DNA from: Heterocephalus glaber
Taxonomy: Eukaryota > Chordata > Mammalia > Rodentia > Bathyergidae
Length of the DNA: 64,000 nt
Assembly (NCBI RefSeq): GCF_000247695.1
Contig: NW_004624784.1
Coordinates: 10,549,188-10,613,187 of the forward strand
Direction: 5' to 3'
The notes under the pieces are model-generated. The model did no database searches. It was given only the letters and a program-made list of their open reading frames with translations, and was not told the DNA's origin. Shown one piece after another: positions 1 to 10,890 of this stretch. Every line of letters begins with the position of its first letter. Position 1 is the first letter of the stretch. Both the position numbers and the translations under genes were made by a program.

Positions 1-590
1 CTGTTTTCATGCCCTGGATGTGGGCCAGACCTGGGTATCTTGGCAGCCACCATCAATTGGTGCTGTCACTTGGATATCCAAGAGATTTAGCCACTCAAGT
101 GAGGCCTTCCCTCAACAGTAAGTGCTGGATGGGGAGAGAGTCACATCCTGCCTGTGCTAGCTTGGCTCTCTCCTGACCCTGGGCAAGGCACACAGCCCCT
201 CTGGAGCTCAATTTCTTCTTGGAAAGGTGAGGATGACAGCATCACTACCTTCAGGAGTATGCAAGGTTTTGATGACATGGTATTATGAGGTGCTGGAGAA
301 GCGTTTGGGCAAAGGCCATTCTTTATCTTTGCATCAGTCTGGAGGAACAGATGGGGCAAACTATCTGAGTCTCAGAGAAGGCCCACACCTCTCTTGGAGA
401 CACACAGCCTTGCTCTCTGAGTGATCTTGTCCCTCCCAATGTACAGCCCACCTGGGGCTGGTGATTATGACTCCATTGGCACAGGGCCAGCATTAATCCA
501 GCTGGATGAGTCCCACCCCATAGGCATTCTAGGGAGTTCAGGCTACGTTTCCTGGCTGCATCTCTAATGGCAGTGAGATACTGGAAGGGG
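1..590. other. Intergenic, nothing recognised
   Basis: Unique-looking mammalian intergenic DNA with no credible coding frame, splice structure or clear repeat. The short frames here have stops at random spacing. Confidence 0.5.
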
Positions 591-591
591 C

Positions 592-956
592 ATACAATGG
601 ACTGAATGTTTGGGTCTTCCCAAAATTCTTATGCTGAAATCCTAACCCTCAAATGATGGTATTAAGAGGTAGGGATGATTAGTTCATGATGGTAGAGCCC
701 TCAAGCATGGGATTAACATCCTTTTAAAAGAGATCAGAGAGCTAGCTGGCCCCTTCCACCATGAGGGGACACAGAGAGAAGGCTCCATGTAGGCACCAGG
801 AAGCTGGGCCCTCAGGCCCAGAATCTGCCAGCACTTTGACCTTGGACTTCTCTGTCTCCAGAACTGTGAGAAATAAGTTTCTGTTGTTTAGAAGCCACCC
901 AGTCCATGATATTTTGTTCATCAGCCTGAACAGAGTAAGACAGCTATGGAGTGGCA
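592..956 (+). mobile_element. ERVL-MaLR LTR (MST/MLT1 type), solo
   Basis: The element opens with the MaLR-like GGACTGAATGTTTGGGTCTTC, simplified from the family start, and carries the family landmarks in order. These are the CCTAACCC segment, the TGATGGTATTAAGAGG block, the CCTTTTAAAAGAGA promoter-like stretch, CCTTCCACCATGAGGGGACAC, and AACTGTGAGAAATAAGTTTCTG with the AATAAG near the 3' end. No internal viral genes adjoin it, so it is a solo LTR of an old mammalian endogenous retrovirus-like element. The subfamily is uncertain. Confidence 0.8.
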
Positions 957-959
957 GGA

Positions 960-2960
960 AAATGGGGTACCCATGAGGCCAGAAGTCTGACTGTGATCAG
1001 AGAGTAGGACAATGGTGGTCAAAGTGTTAGGGTGACTCTTGATTGTCATGCAAAAGCTTTCAAAGGTATGAGACTCCAGAGAGGTTTTGAGGGGCAGGGA
1101 TGGGCATGAGTCCCATAAAGACAACTGACCCAGAAAGCTGACCCTAGTAGTGAACATGTCAGGGAATATCTGGTAGTTTGGCTTGACTGTCACCAGCAGC
1201 CTCAACTTTAACTCAGCTAAATAAATGGTTCCAGAACATTTTTTTAAATATGCCATACACTCTGACTATACTACACACTAGGAATACAAAGATAAATAAA
1301 GCCCATTCCTTGCCTCAAGAAATTTACAGTCTAGAGAGGAACTGGGAATGCAAACAAATAAATGCTGGTATTCTGCAGGATGAGTGCTGTAGTGGCCATC
1401 AGAGCTATGTGCAGTGGGGACACAGATCAGGACTGGGGGCTGCACCAAGGAGCAAGGGGTTCACTTACTATTCAGGGAACAGAGTGGAAAGTGCATATGC
1501 AAACACAGATGTGTGAAGGCACATGGCTGCTTGGAGAACTGTGGCCACAGCTGGTGGCTGGAGGCCATCACCAGAAGATGAGCTGGAGAGGTCAGAGAGG
1601 AAGACACAAGAAGGCTTTGGAAAGGCCATCAGGGCTGTTGGGACTTGAGGACATTCGATGGTAGCCTGGCAGGATGGAAGATGGTGGGTGACCCAGGCTA
1701 GGGAAGTGTGAAGATATCCATGTAACAGTCCCAGCAAGAGACAAAGTCGGAGTGGGGCAGTAAAGCTGGGGCCCTAGAGCCTGGCATTCAGGTCTCTCTC
1801 TGATTCCCACTAACCATGGGATGGTGCACAGGTGTTTGGGCCTCTGTGGTCCCCAGGACGCTGTCTGTAAAGTGCATATAGAAGATAACACCCCTTAGTG
1901 ATTGCAGGGAAGACTAACCAGACTATATTATTATCCTCCTAACAGCAGCCCTGGCTCACATTGCAGGCATTTGAAATACAAAGGTTCACCTTAACACAAA
2001 ATGGTAAGAGGAATGTGTTTCAAGTAAAGTACATAGATGAGCACTGGGACATAGTAGGCATGCAACAGATATTTGTTGTAAGAATGACAAATTGAACTTA
2101 TTAGGAGGAAAAAGAAGTCAAAGATGATTCTGAAAGCTCTAGGAGGATCTCTTGAAAGGACATTGAAGGGAGGACTAGATGGGGTGCAGCCTCAAGCAGG
2201 GAGCCTCGTAATCCAACTGCTGTTCTCCATCTTCTACCAGTTCTCCCCAGGTCTGAGGGTGGCCTTGTCCCTAACACTACAACCAGGCTTTCTTCCTGGA
2301 AAGGGTGCTTCTTCTGTCTCCATTTAGATCTATATCAAATTTTGTAAAGGAAAGAGAAATGCACATTCACTTTGTCAACTTTTTGTGGGTAGCTAGCCAT
2401 CCTGATGCCTGGTGAGAGGAATGCAAAAACAGGTCTTGTTTAATAGGAGACAGGATTTCCTGCTAACCCTCATCTCCCAAGTGCAAGCTCAGGCCTCATC
2501 CATTCAGTCTTCCCAGGAGACCTCTGAGTTTGGTACTCTAAACTCTTGTAAGGCAGATACTGAAAGAAAGGTCAGAGTATGAAGCCGAAAGATAGATATG
2601 GTGGGGGTATACGATGGAGGGCCCTGCCCCCCAGCCTTGAAGAGGCAGCACCTCCTGGCTAATGCCCATGTACTCTCTTTGAATGGCGGCAGCAGCCCTG
2701 ACTCCCACACTCTGCCCCTATCTGCTTGTGCCTCTCTCCACTCTCTCCTCTCTGCTCCCCCTAGCTTGCTCCCACTAGTTGTCCCAGTGCCCGCGGGATG
2801 CAGACCTCTTCTCAGAGCTCCCCCTGTTCCCTGGGTGCTTGTGGTCCCAGGGTTCACCCTGGCACCCGGACACACAGCTTGAAGCATGTGGACGAGCGGC
2901 TGAGGCCTCTGAGTCTCCTATTAAGGAGGCCTCTTCTGTGTGGCCTCCCTGACCGCACCA
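960..2960. other. Intergenic with an L2-like fragment
   Basis: Mostly unidentified sequence. About 1250-1350 resembles the reverse complement of the L2 3' end (CACTAGGAATACAAAGATAAA and CAAGAAATTTACAGTCTAGAG). About 2035-2095 resembles a short L2/MIR end (GGACATAGTAGGCATGCAACA). No gene evidence. Confidence 0.4.
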
Positions 2961-2974
2961 TCTGGGATAATTGT

Positions 2975-3158
2975 TCCTGTTGAGGGCTTGCTGTGCCCCA
3001 GACATTGCACAGGACATGCAGTCAAGAGAAGCATTACTGATCCCAGTTTGGAGGCCTGGTGACTAAGCTGAGAGAGATTCAGTGATTGGGCCACAGCGAG
3101 AAAGAGAGCACACTGGAACCCAGCCTCAACTCTGAAGTCTGAGCCCTTGTCCACTAGG
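2975..3158 (+). mobile_element. MIR SINE fragment
   Basis: Degenerate match to the MIR core and 3' region: GCTGTGCCCCAGACATTGCAC, then ATCCCAGTTT, GTGATTGGGCCACAG and GAACCCAGCC in the expected order. Confidence 0.6.
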
Positions 3159-3404
3159 ATGCACTCCTTCTTGCAGACATCTGTGTCCCCTACTGTGACA
3201 AAGTGAATCACAGGCGTTCAGCGTGAGTGACAACTGCCTAATGGGGTACAAGGATGCCCAAGCAGTGCCTTCTGCAGTGGGGTCCCCACAAGACCTGCCC
3301 AGCTGTCACCTAGGCCACTGCTGAGACTGCCAGGAGGAGGCCAGCCCAGGCCACCAGGCCAGGCGTGTCTGTCCCGAACCTCGCTGGGCTTCCCCAAAGT
3401 GTCC

Positions 3405-3560
3405 TCTGAAGCACGTCACTTAAACTGGTCAAGCCTTATTTTGTTCATCCCCAAAATGGAAATAACACTCACTGCATATAAGTCACAGGGTTTTATGGGG
3501 ACTTAATAGGATAATGGATGTGAAATGCTTTATAAACTGTAAAGTGTCACACAAGCATGA
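3405..3560 (-). mobile_element. MIR SINE fragment
   Basis: Reverse-complement MIR: CACTTAAACTGGTCAAGCC, CATCCCCAAAATGGAAATAA, then TAATAGGATAATGGATGTGA and GCTTTATAAA in family order. Confidence 0.65.
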
Positions 3561-3982
3561 GGCTTTATAATTAACTACAGATGAGCACACACAGGCCCAC
3601 ACACCCACATCCACAGGCGCCCATTCATCTATGCACATACACTCCTGCTCCAAAGAGAATTTAGCATACTGCTGCAGCCCCATTAGGGTCCCATGCTGGG
3701 GCCTCCCCTGGCCCTCCACCCTTCCTATGCTATTACCCACTTAGACTGAGTGGGCTCGGGAGGTTGAGGAGGGACTGAAGAGCTTTGAGGAGAAACAGGT
3801 GGGCCTAGAGCTGCACTGCTCACCCACACCCGCCTGTTCCCTTTGTCATTTGGGTTTGTGTGCATTTCCGTGACACACAGGCACCTGAGGAAGCACAACC
3901 AGCCCGCCCCTCAGAGAAGATTATCAGCACAGCAGGGCTAACTGGGGAGGAGGTTCAAATTCAGCAGCTTCCTCTAGGTGCC

Positions 3983-4105
3983 AACCATTCATTCATTCAT
4001 CCTCCCATACAAAAAAATTTATTGAGCACCTACTATATATGTGCAGACCTGCACCTAGTGCTGAGAATGCAAAGGAAAGTTGGTTCCTGCCTTTGAAACG
4101 CTCAT
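3983..4105 (-). mobile_element. L2 LINE 3' end
   Basis: Starts with the ATTCATTCATTC tail in reverse, followed by TTTATTGAGCACCTACTATA and CTAGTGCTGAGAATGCAAAG. This order is typical of the L2 3' end on the minus strand. Confidence 0.7.
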
Positions 4106-4329
4106 AAAGGCAGCTCTATGAGCAAAGGCAAGGCAAGCCTGCATGGCCTGGTGGGCACATTTGGGAAGGGAAGGCAGCTCTGTGCCTCCAAGGGAGGTCT
4201 GCTGTATGCTTCCAGATGATACTGATGGTGTGGAACTGCAGAGTTCAAAGGCAGGACGCCAATCCTGAGAAATCTGCCTGCCATATGGATGAGTTTAAAC
4301 TTTATGCTACATGCAATGGGGAGCCACTT

Positions 4330-4885
4330 TCCTTCCTTCTTTCTTCTTCCTTCCTTCCTTTCTTGTTTCTTTTTTACTTTTATTAGCATGTATTTGTAGT
4401 GCATATTTGTATTCTTTGTGCGGAGTTGGTGCATACACATACTACATCTTAAGCCCTTTCCTCATCCTCTTTCCCTCTCCTTTCTCCCCCAGCCCTCAAT
4501 CTCTCATCCCCTTCCCATTTGAGAAACATCTATCTCCCTGCTTCCTATAATCTATCTTTTATTTTGCTCTTTATTTATAATTTGGGTTTCTTATATAAAA
4601 GAAGTCATTCAATATTTAAGCTTGTGTGTCTGATTTATTTCACTGAACATTATGGTCTGAAGGTGCATCCGTTTCCCTACCAATGACCCAAGTTTATCCT
4701 TCTTTATGGCACAGTAGTACTCCATTGTGTGCCAATACCACATTTCTTTATCCATTTATTTGTTGATGGACATACAGTGAGTTTCCAAGATTTAGCTAGT
4801 ATGAATTGTGCTGCTGTAAATATGTGTATACAGGCATCAATGTAATCTAATGTCTGTAAATTCTTCCTTCCTCTTCTTTCTTCTT
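4330..4885 (-). mobile_element. L1 (L1M-like) 3' remnant
   Basis: After a pyrimidine-rich stretch (4330-4380), the region 4630-4850 carries the conserved L1 3'-part landmarks on the minus strand: GATTTATTTCACTGAACATTA, AGTAGTACTCCATTGTGTGC, TTATCCATTTATTTGTTGATG and GAATTGTGCTGCTGTAAATAT. It is heavily mutated with no intact ORF. Confidence 0.7.
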
Positions 4886-5046
4886 TCATTTTGTTTGTAT
4901 TTTTCTTCTCTCCTTTACTGTACTCCTCTTTACAACTGATAGCAGTTATACAAGCATACTAAATCTAGTGAAAGAACATAAAAGCATATAAAAAATCTTT
5001 CATCATTTCTCCCATCCAATTTCTATTTCCCCAGTACATGCTGCAT

Positions 5047-5220
5047 CAGTGGTTCTCAAAGTGTGTTCCCTGAATTCTATCAGTAGCAACAAGATGGTGC
5101 CAGAAATGTACATTCTTGTGCCCTATCCCATCTACCAGATAGAGACCCTGGGTGAGCCAAGCCATCTGCCACAGCCTTTCAGGGGATTCTGACCCTCCTG
5201 AAGCTTTATAAACACTACCC
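5047..5220 (+). mobile_element. MER5A-like hAT-Charlie remnant
   Basis: Starts with CAGTGGTTCTCAAAGTGTG, the MER5 terminal inverted repeat, and continues with TTCTGACCCTCCTGAAGC-like 3' sequence. It is a non-autonomous DNA transposon, diverged and lacking a clean right terminus. Confidence 0.6.
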
Positions 5221-5339
5221 TAACCCACTCGAGTCACCCCATCATTTTCCACACCTGCTTCCATGTTCATCTAGCAGCTGTGAACATATATATGCCATTT
5301 TTCATGTATCATTCTTTCAAAATGCATATGCCCTTTATT

Positions 5340-5800
5340 AAGCAACCTACTATGTTGTGATATACCTTCTGGTCAATAGCTAGTAACTCATTTTTTAAAT
5401 GTTTATATAATCTTTCAGTGTATAAATATAATAAAATGTATTAAAACATTAACTGTTGGATATTCAAGTTATTTACAATTATGTCAACACCTAAAATAAT
5501 GTGATAATAAGTGGTCCAACACATAGTCTTACCTACAAGTGCTTTTATTTCAATAGGACAGATTGCTAAAAATAAGACTGTTGGGGCCGGGGATTTAGCT
5601 CAGTGGTTCTGCTGCCTGCCTTGCAAGCGGAAGGTCCTGAGTTCAATCCCTGGTACCAAAAAATAAAAAATAAAAAAAAATAAAAATAGGACTGTTGAAT
5701 TGAAAGTTATATTTTTAATATTAATAGATGTCACCATCTTGCTTCCCCTAACAGTGTAGCAATATACAGTCCCAGCAGCAAACCCTAAGATGCCTGTTTC
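5340..5800 (-). mobile_element. LINE-like remnant split by an ID SINE
   Basis: The AT-rich stretch resembles L1-type 3' sequence read backwards, for example GACTGTTGAATTGAAAGTTAT and CACCATCTTGCTTCCCCTAAC followed by CAGTGTAGCAATATACAGTC. The ID element at 5584 is inserted in the middle. The LINE family is uncertain. Confidence 0.45.
5584..5681 (+). mobile_element. ID SINE (tRNA-derived) with 16-bp TSD
   Basis: A tRNA-derived SINE with box A (TTTAGCTCAGTGG) and box B (GAGTTCAATCC) followed by GGTACC and an A-rich tail. The flanking target-site duplication is AAAAATAAGACTGTTG at 5568-5583 and AAAAATAGGACTGTTG at 5682-5697, one mismatch in 16. This points to a fairly recent insertion. Confidence 0.9.
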
Positions 5801-6750
5801 ATCACTTCCTCACCTGCACTAGATCTTGTAACTCTTCAAAATCACTGTGAAAATCCAGTGAAAAATAGCTATGATCCAATGGAGGAGGAGCAAAACTGGG
5901 CCAAGAGACTAGTCAGGGGACAGTTGGTTTAGCCCAGAGATGATAAGGGGCTGAATCAAGAAAGTGGACATGGGAATGGAGAGGAGGGGTCAGATCAATG
6001 AAATGCTGGCACTTTCATTAACTGACTCACTTAATCTCCATAAATATCTGCTTTCCAGATGAGGAACCAAGAGTGCTAGTGACACATTGTGACATTCCTA
6101 CAAGTTCTAGGATGCCTCTTTGCTTACTAACCCATCTAAAACCCAGTCTCAGGGAACTCATTCCCCACCCAGACCCTGTGAGTAAGAGTACATGACCCTG
6201 TATCCAGCCACACGTGAACCAGGGGGTTGGGCATGGAACCTGAGAGTGATCCATAGACCTGAGTGGCCTGTGCTGAGGGGACTTTCTGCAGGCTGAGCAA
6301 AGACATTCAGAGAGAAACTACCATTCGTGGCAGTGAGTGGTACAGCAGATGCTGTGCAAAGACAGGGCTAGGTAAGGTGTGTGCACAAAAAAGTTGACTA
6401 AAAGGTGAGTAGAAATGATAAGTAAGCAGCATCCACTGGCTAAAGGGTCAGAAGACAGAGAAGGCAAAAAGGCCAGCAGCAAAAGACCAAGCTGCCCAAG
6501 GAAGACAAAGAAGCAGCTCCCAAGAGCTCCTGTGGAACAAGACTCACCTACCTACACTGCTTCCCACCTAGCTCCACAGTGCCACAGTCCTGAAACTCCT
6601 GGGTCCCAAACAGCTTCTCCTCTCCCCTCCATACGTACACACTGCAGTGATTTTGTAGGGATCCCTGATCCTCATTACAGCTCTGGGCCCTGGAGTTCAT
6701 GAAGGTTAGAGTTGAAACAATAAATCTGAAGGTCAAGCTAGCCAAAGATA
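5800..6750. other. Intergenic, nothing recognised
   Basis: No recognisable gene or repeat. The frame at 6415-6702 has low-complexity, Ser/Pro/Lys-rich content and no splice or family support. Confidence 0.4.
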
Positions 6751-6905
6751 AAACAGTTACTTAGTACATCATTTATAAAGTGCTTTTTATCTACTTTATC
6801 AATTTCAATCTTTTCTGGATGAGGAAATAAAAAGTCATAGAAATTAAATAACTTCTGCATGAACACACAATTAATAAATAGAGGAGGAAAAGACTTGAAT
6901 CCTGC
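6750..6905 (+). mobile_element. MIR SINE fragment
   Basis: Degenerate MIR: AAAGTGCTTTTTATCTACTTT, GGATGAGGAAATAAAAAGTCA, AAATTAAATAACTTCTGCATG and GACTTGAATCCTG in family order. Confidence 0.55.
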
Positions 6906-7317
6906 TCAATGGATTCCAAATCTCACCTGTGTCCTATGCCACCCTGCTGAGACTTTACCCAGGCCTTGGACTTGTTGCTTCTTCGCCTTCAGCCCCCTTC
7001 ACTTGCATCTGTTTCATCACAGAAAGATGGTTTCAAAATCCTTTGCTTTATGCTGCAGCTGAAGGACATGAGTTCCACTTCCAAGGAAAGTGTGGATAGA
7101 CCAATCCAAATGTCCAACTTATTATCTGGAGCCTGAAACGTGGGCTGAGTACATTATTGGAAGACCCCACCACCGAAGGAGGTCTCCCCCTAAGGGTGTG
7201 ACTCAGGGACTAAAAGGCTTTTTATTAATTAGATTGCTGTAAAAACACATCTATTTTAACTTTGGAGTGAGTCATCAGCCTCCATCAAGACAGGAGCATG
7301 AGTAGGTTTAAAAGCCA

Positions 7318-7560
7318 AAAATAACTAACATTCATTGAATATTTATTATGCTTCAAGCATTGTGCTAAAGTCTTTACATAAATTCATTTAAAGCTCTCAA
7401 TAACCCTACAAGGTAAGTACGTGTATTATTATGCTCATTTCTCAGATAAGGAAACTGAAGCTAATAGAGGTTAATTAACTTGCCCGAGGATAGAGGGCTC
7501 ATACAAGGGGGCTCATACAGGGATAGAGGGCTCATACAAGTTTTGAACCCTCGCAGATTA
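7318..7560 (+). mobile_element. MIR SINE, long copy with internal duplication
   Basis: A good MIR match: AACTAACATTCATTGAATAT, TTGTGCTAAAGTCTTTACAT, CTCAATAACCCTACAAGGTA, CAGATAAGGAAACTGAAGCT, AATTAACTTGCCCGAGGATA. Near its 3' end a 20-bp unit, GGATAGAGGGCTCATACAAG, occurs at 7488-7507 and again at 7521-7540, a local tandem duplication with a 33-bp period. Confidence 0.8.
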
Positions 7561-7952
7561 GCTGGCTCTTCTTACACAGTGTGGGCCCTGAGGAAACTGA
7601 TCATGGCAGAGGGAAATCAGTCTGCTGGTGGAGAGGGGTTGAGGGATGCCCACAATATCTGGTGCTCTCCCAGGGTATAAGGCATGGGCCAGGACAGGAC
7701 CATAAAGAGTCCTGGGTGTGGGGGGACAAGCCAAGAGCACTGAGTGACCAGTGTGGAGAGTAGAGGAAACAAGGACGAAGGCAGTGGTTTCCAGAAGAGA
7801 CAGAAATGACATTTCTTCACGCAGTATTAGCTGGGGACCACTTGCCATTTCTTCCAGATATCAGTCATCTTGCATCTGCCTCAAGATTTTTCTGACAGAC
7901 AAATAGGTACTACGTCCCCGGACAAATCCCAGGAGCAAAATGGTCCATCCAG

Positions 7953-8038
7953 GACCAGGGATTTAGCTCAGTGGTTCTGCCACCTGCCTCAAAAGTGTAA
8001 GGTCCCGAGTTCGATCCCTGGTACCAAAAAAAAAAAAA
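7953..8038 (+). mobile_element. ID SINE with perfect 11-bp TSD
   Basis: Same family as the copy at 5584: TTTAGCTCAGTGG, GAGTTCGATCC, GGTACC and a poly(A) tail. It is flanked by identical GGTCCATCCAG at 7942-7952 and 8039-8049. The intact CG in box B and the perfect duplication suggest a young insertion. Confidence 0.92.
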
Positions 8039-8049
8039 GGTCCATCCAG

Positions 8050-9820
8050 CCCCTACCCATTGTCATTCCAGTCCCTTCCCAGGAAAACCCCAGTGTAGAA
8101 TTCCTGGCCCTCCCTGAGACTTAGCTGGCTTGGGATCAGGAGACCCTCTGCTCTTGACTATGCTGGAGCAGCACTATTCTCTGTAACTTTGAGTAAGTCA
8201 ATTCTCTCTGATCATGAGCTTCTCCTCACCTGAACTGCAGGAGTTTAGTGGTCCTCAGATGCCATCCAGTTCAAAGTTGTACTGACAAGGAAAAAAGACT
8301 CTTGGCTCTTCAGCCAGAGACCTAGGCTCAAGTACAGGCCTGTGCTTGGGTGAGTCACAGAATGTTTTAGTCCTTTGCTTTCCTCAGCGGTGCAACGCCA
8401 TCAGCAGCTCTGCTTCTTCCTCCAGGCTCACACCCAGCCAGGTTTGACTATGAAAAGTCACAAGTGTGAGGTACAGATCTTCTGCAGCCTCTCCTGAAGC
8501 AGATCTGCAAGGATCTCACCCCATTTTCTCCAAAGAAAACGATCCAGAAAGTTGGCACGGAGCCAGTGTCACCGTGTCCAGGCCTATAAAGCCCTCCCCG
8601 GAGGCCAGAGTGCTCCCAACACGAGAGGTAGTGATTCTTCCTTCTTTAGTCCCACACCAGCGTCACCTCTGAAAGTCAAACCTGGTCCCTGGGCTGTAGT
8701 CACTCCCAAGTTGAACTTGGGGCCAAGAGGGCTTGTGAGAGGGGGCGCCCAGCCCCATCTGCTCTGGAAGCCAGAAAGAACCACTGCACAACCATCTCAC
8801 AGTCCATTTTTCAAAGGTTGACGTCAATTTGCGGCCTTAGATTGGTTTTTGTTTCTCCGTACTTTGTTTTCTTTTTTGTGATGAATGGTTATTGTCAAGC
8901 TGGCTTAGAAGAAGCGATAGGCAGGAGGTGGGGGCTGGGAGGAGAAAGCGAGCGTCGCGGTGGGTTTCTGGGTCGCGTTATTGTTTACATTTCTTTTTTA
9001 GGGAAGAAAATGGAGTGGGAGGTACCCGAGGTCACAAGTGGGTCACATGAGTGGGACACTAGGATCATGGTGTAGCTGCCTGTCCCGTCATGCAGGCCAG
9101 GAGACAGCGAGACCTCTGCCCCTTGCTTTTCCCCACGAGTGCACGCCTGGTCTGGGGGACGGGCAGCATGTCACAGCTGCGGTGGCTGATGCTGTCAACT
9201 GCAGATAAATACAACCAAAACAGACCCAGAAAATTATTTCCTCTTAATGGAAAAATTATCAGGCCCTGAGCAGCCTGATCTAAGGGCTTTTAGAAGCACA
9301 GAGAAATACACTCGAATCTGCTCTCGGCTCCTCTTCTCCCACCGTCCCCCGGGGAGGGCTCCGCAGAAACTGTCTCCTCCCATGCTCCTGTGCAGGGGCA
9401 GAGCACACAGTCCTGGCCGCCTGGATGGAAGACAATAGGACCCCAAAGATCATGGATTAGGATCACAGAGTTAAGTTGCTTGGGGTCTTCAGGGGTATGA
9501 GTTTGAAAGGACATTAGAAATCACCCTACCTGTCTCTCTCCTGTCCTAGATAATTAATTTGTGGCCCAGAGGGAAGTGACTTGGCAAAAGTCCAGGACAA
9601 AGTGTAACAGCTGGATAAGAAACTAGAGATTTTTACTCACTTTGCTTTCCCTCACCTAAAACAGCCTGGCCAGTCTGTGCAGCCCTGTGAAGTCTCTCAC
9701 ATCACTCATTCCAACAAGCAAGAGGCCCACAGGCCCAGGGGCACTGGATTCCAGGGCCACAATTGCCTCATTAGAGATGGTACTTTTGACCTACTATATG
9801 ATTTGTACATAATATGTTTA
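8050..9820. other. Intergenic with a small CpG cluster
   Basis: No gene recognised. A small CpG-dense patch lies at about 8915-8980 (GCGAGCGTCGCGGTGGG and GGTCGCGTTATTG), unusual for this AT-rich flank. A possible diverged MIR lies at 9500-9640. Confidence 0.4.
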
Positions 9821-9821
9821 T

Positions 9822-9906
9822 TTTTTTCTTTTTGTGGTACTAGGGGTGAAGCCAGGGCCTCGTGGGTTTTAAGCAAGTGCTCTACCACTGAGCTACAGCC
9901 CCAGAC
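9822..9906 (-). mobile_element. ID SINE
   Basis: Reverse-complement ID element: a T-rich tail, GGTACTAGGGGTGAAGCC, then GCTCTACCACTGAGCTACAG and CCCCAG. It is more diverged than the copies at 5584 and 7953. Confidence 0.8.
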
Positions 9907-9909
9907 CTA

Positions 9910-10535
9910 CAACTATTCCTTCTTCGTATTCCGTCATAGCTCACACAGTTTACAGAGCAAGCATCTCCACCCTGCTGACTCTGGGCTTGCCACTTCCTTT
10001 GATTAATACAGTGTCTGTGGATGTGCCATGAGCAGAGGCATAAATGTGCTTGAAAGGCTTGGCTGGGTGGCTCGTGTTTCTGCAGTCTGCCATGAGGCTC
10101 TCAATCCCATAATGAGTGACACATGGCACAGATTTGAACACAACCCTCAGCCTGGAGCACAGCAGTCATCTGAGTCAGCACACAGAACCGTGAGTGAGAG
10201 ACATAATTGTGTTGCTCTAAACCTGTGATTATACAGAACTGTCACAGCAGAAGTCTAACTGCTACAGTGCTCCCACCCTTGAGGCAGGGCCTATTCTACA
10301 TTTCCTCTTCTGATCATTGAGACCTCCTTATGGTTCCAGAGGAACAAGAAAGAAGGGTTGGAAGTGGCCCTGCCCTTGTTCCAGGACCTCCAAGGCCCTC
10401 AGTGTAGGGGCTGAACATGGCCCAGGTCTACCTGCTTCTTTCCCCGAGGTGTCCTCATGACTGGATGCTTATTGTATTAATCGGGACAGGCTTACTACTG
10501 TCTCAAGTAATCCCAGATTTTCAGTGTCTTGATTT
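9910..10535. other. Intergenic, nothing recognised
   Basis: No coding or repeat signature that I can support. Confidence 0.4.
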
Positions 10536-10536
10536 C

Positions 10537-10890
10537 TCAGTCTGTTTTCTGTTGCTATCACAAAATACCCAAGACTGATAATTTATGAAGGAATGAGGTT
10601 TATTTAGGCCCACTGTTCTGAAAGCTACAATGTCCAAGAACATAACATCAGCATCTGCTTGCTTTCAAGTGGGGTCCTTATGGTGAAGGACAAGTGAGGG
10701 TGTGTGAAAGAGAGTAAAAGGGACTAAGCTCCCACAACAGCCACACTATTCCTGAAATAGAGACATTAACCCATTCAGGAGGCCTCTGTCCCACAACCCA
10801 CACACTTCCCAGTAGACCCCAGCGTTGCTGCACTGAGGATTGGCTCCGGCACATGAACTTCTGGGGAATGCACTCAGACCATAGCACTTG
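10537..10890 (-). mobile_element. ERVL-MaLR LTR (MST type), solo
   Basis: On the plus strand it reads CAGTCTGTTTTCTGTTGCTAT, CACAAAATACCCAAGACTGA, TAATTTATGAAGGAATGAGG, then GTAGACCCCAGCGTTGCTGC, CACATGAACTTCTGGGGAATG and CAGACCATAGCA. These are the landmarks of an MST-type LTR on the minus strand. No internal region is attached. Confidence 0.8.
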
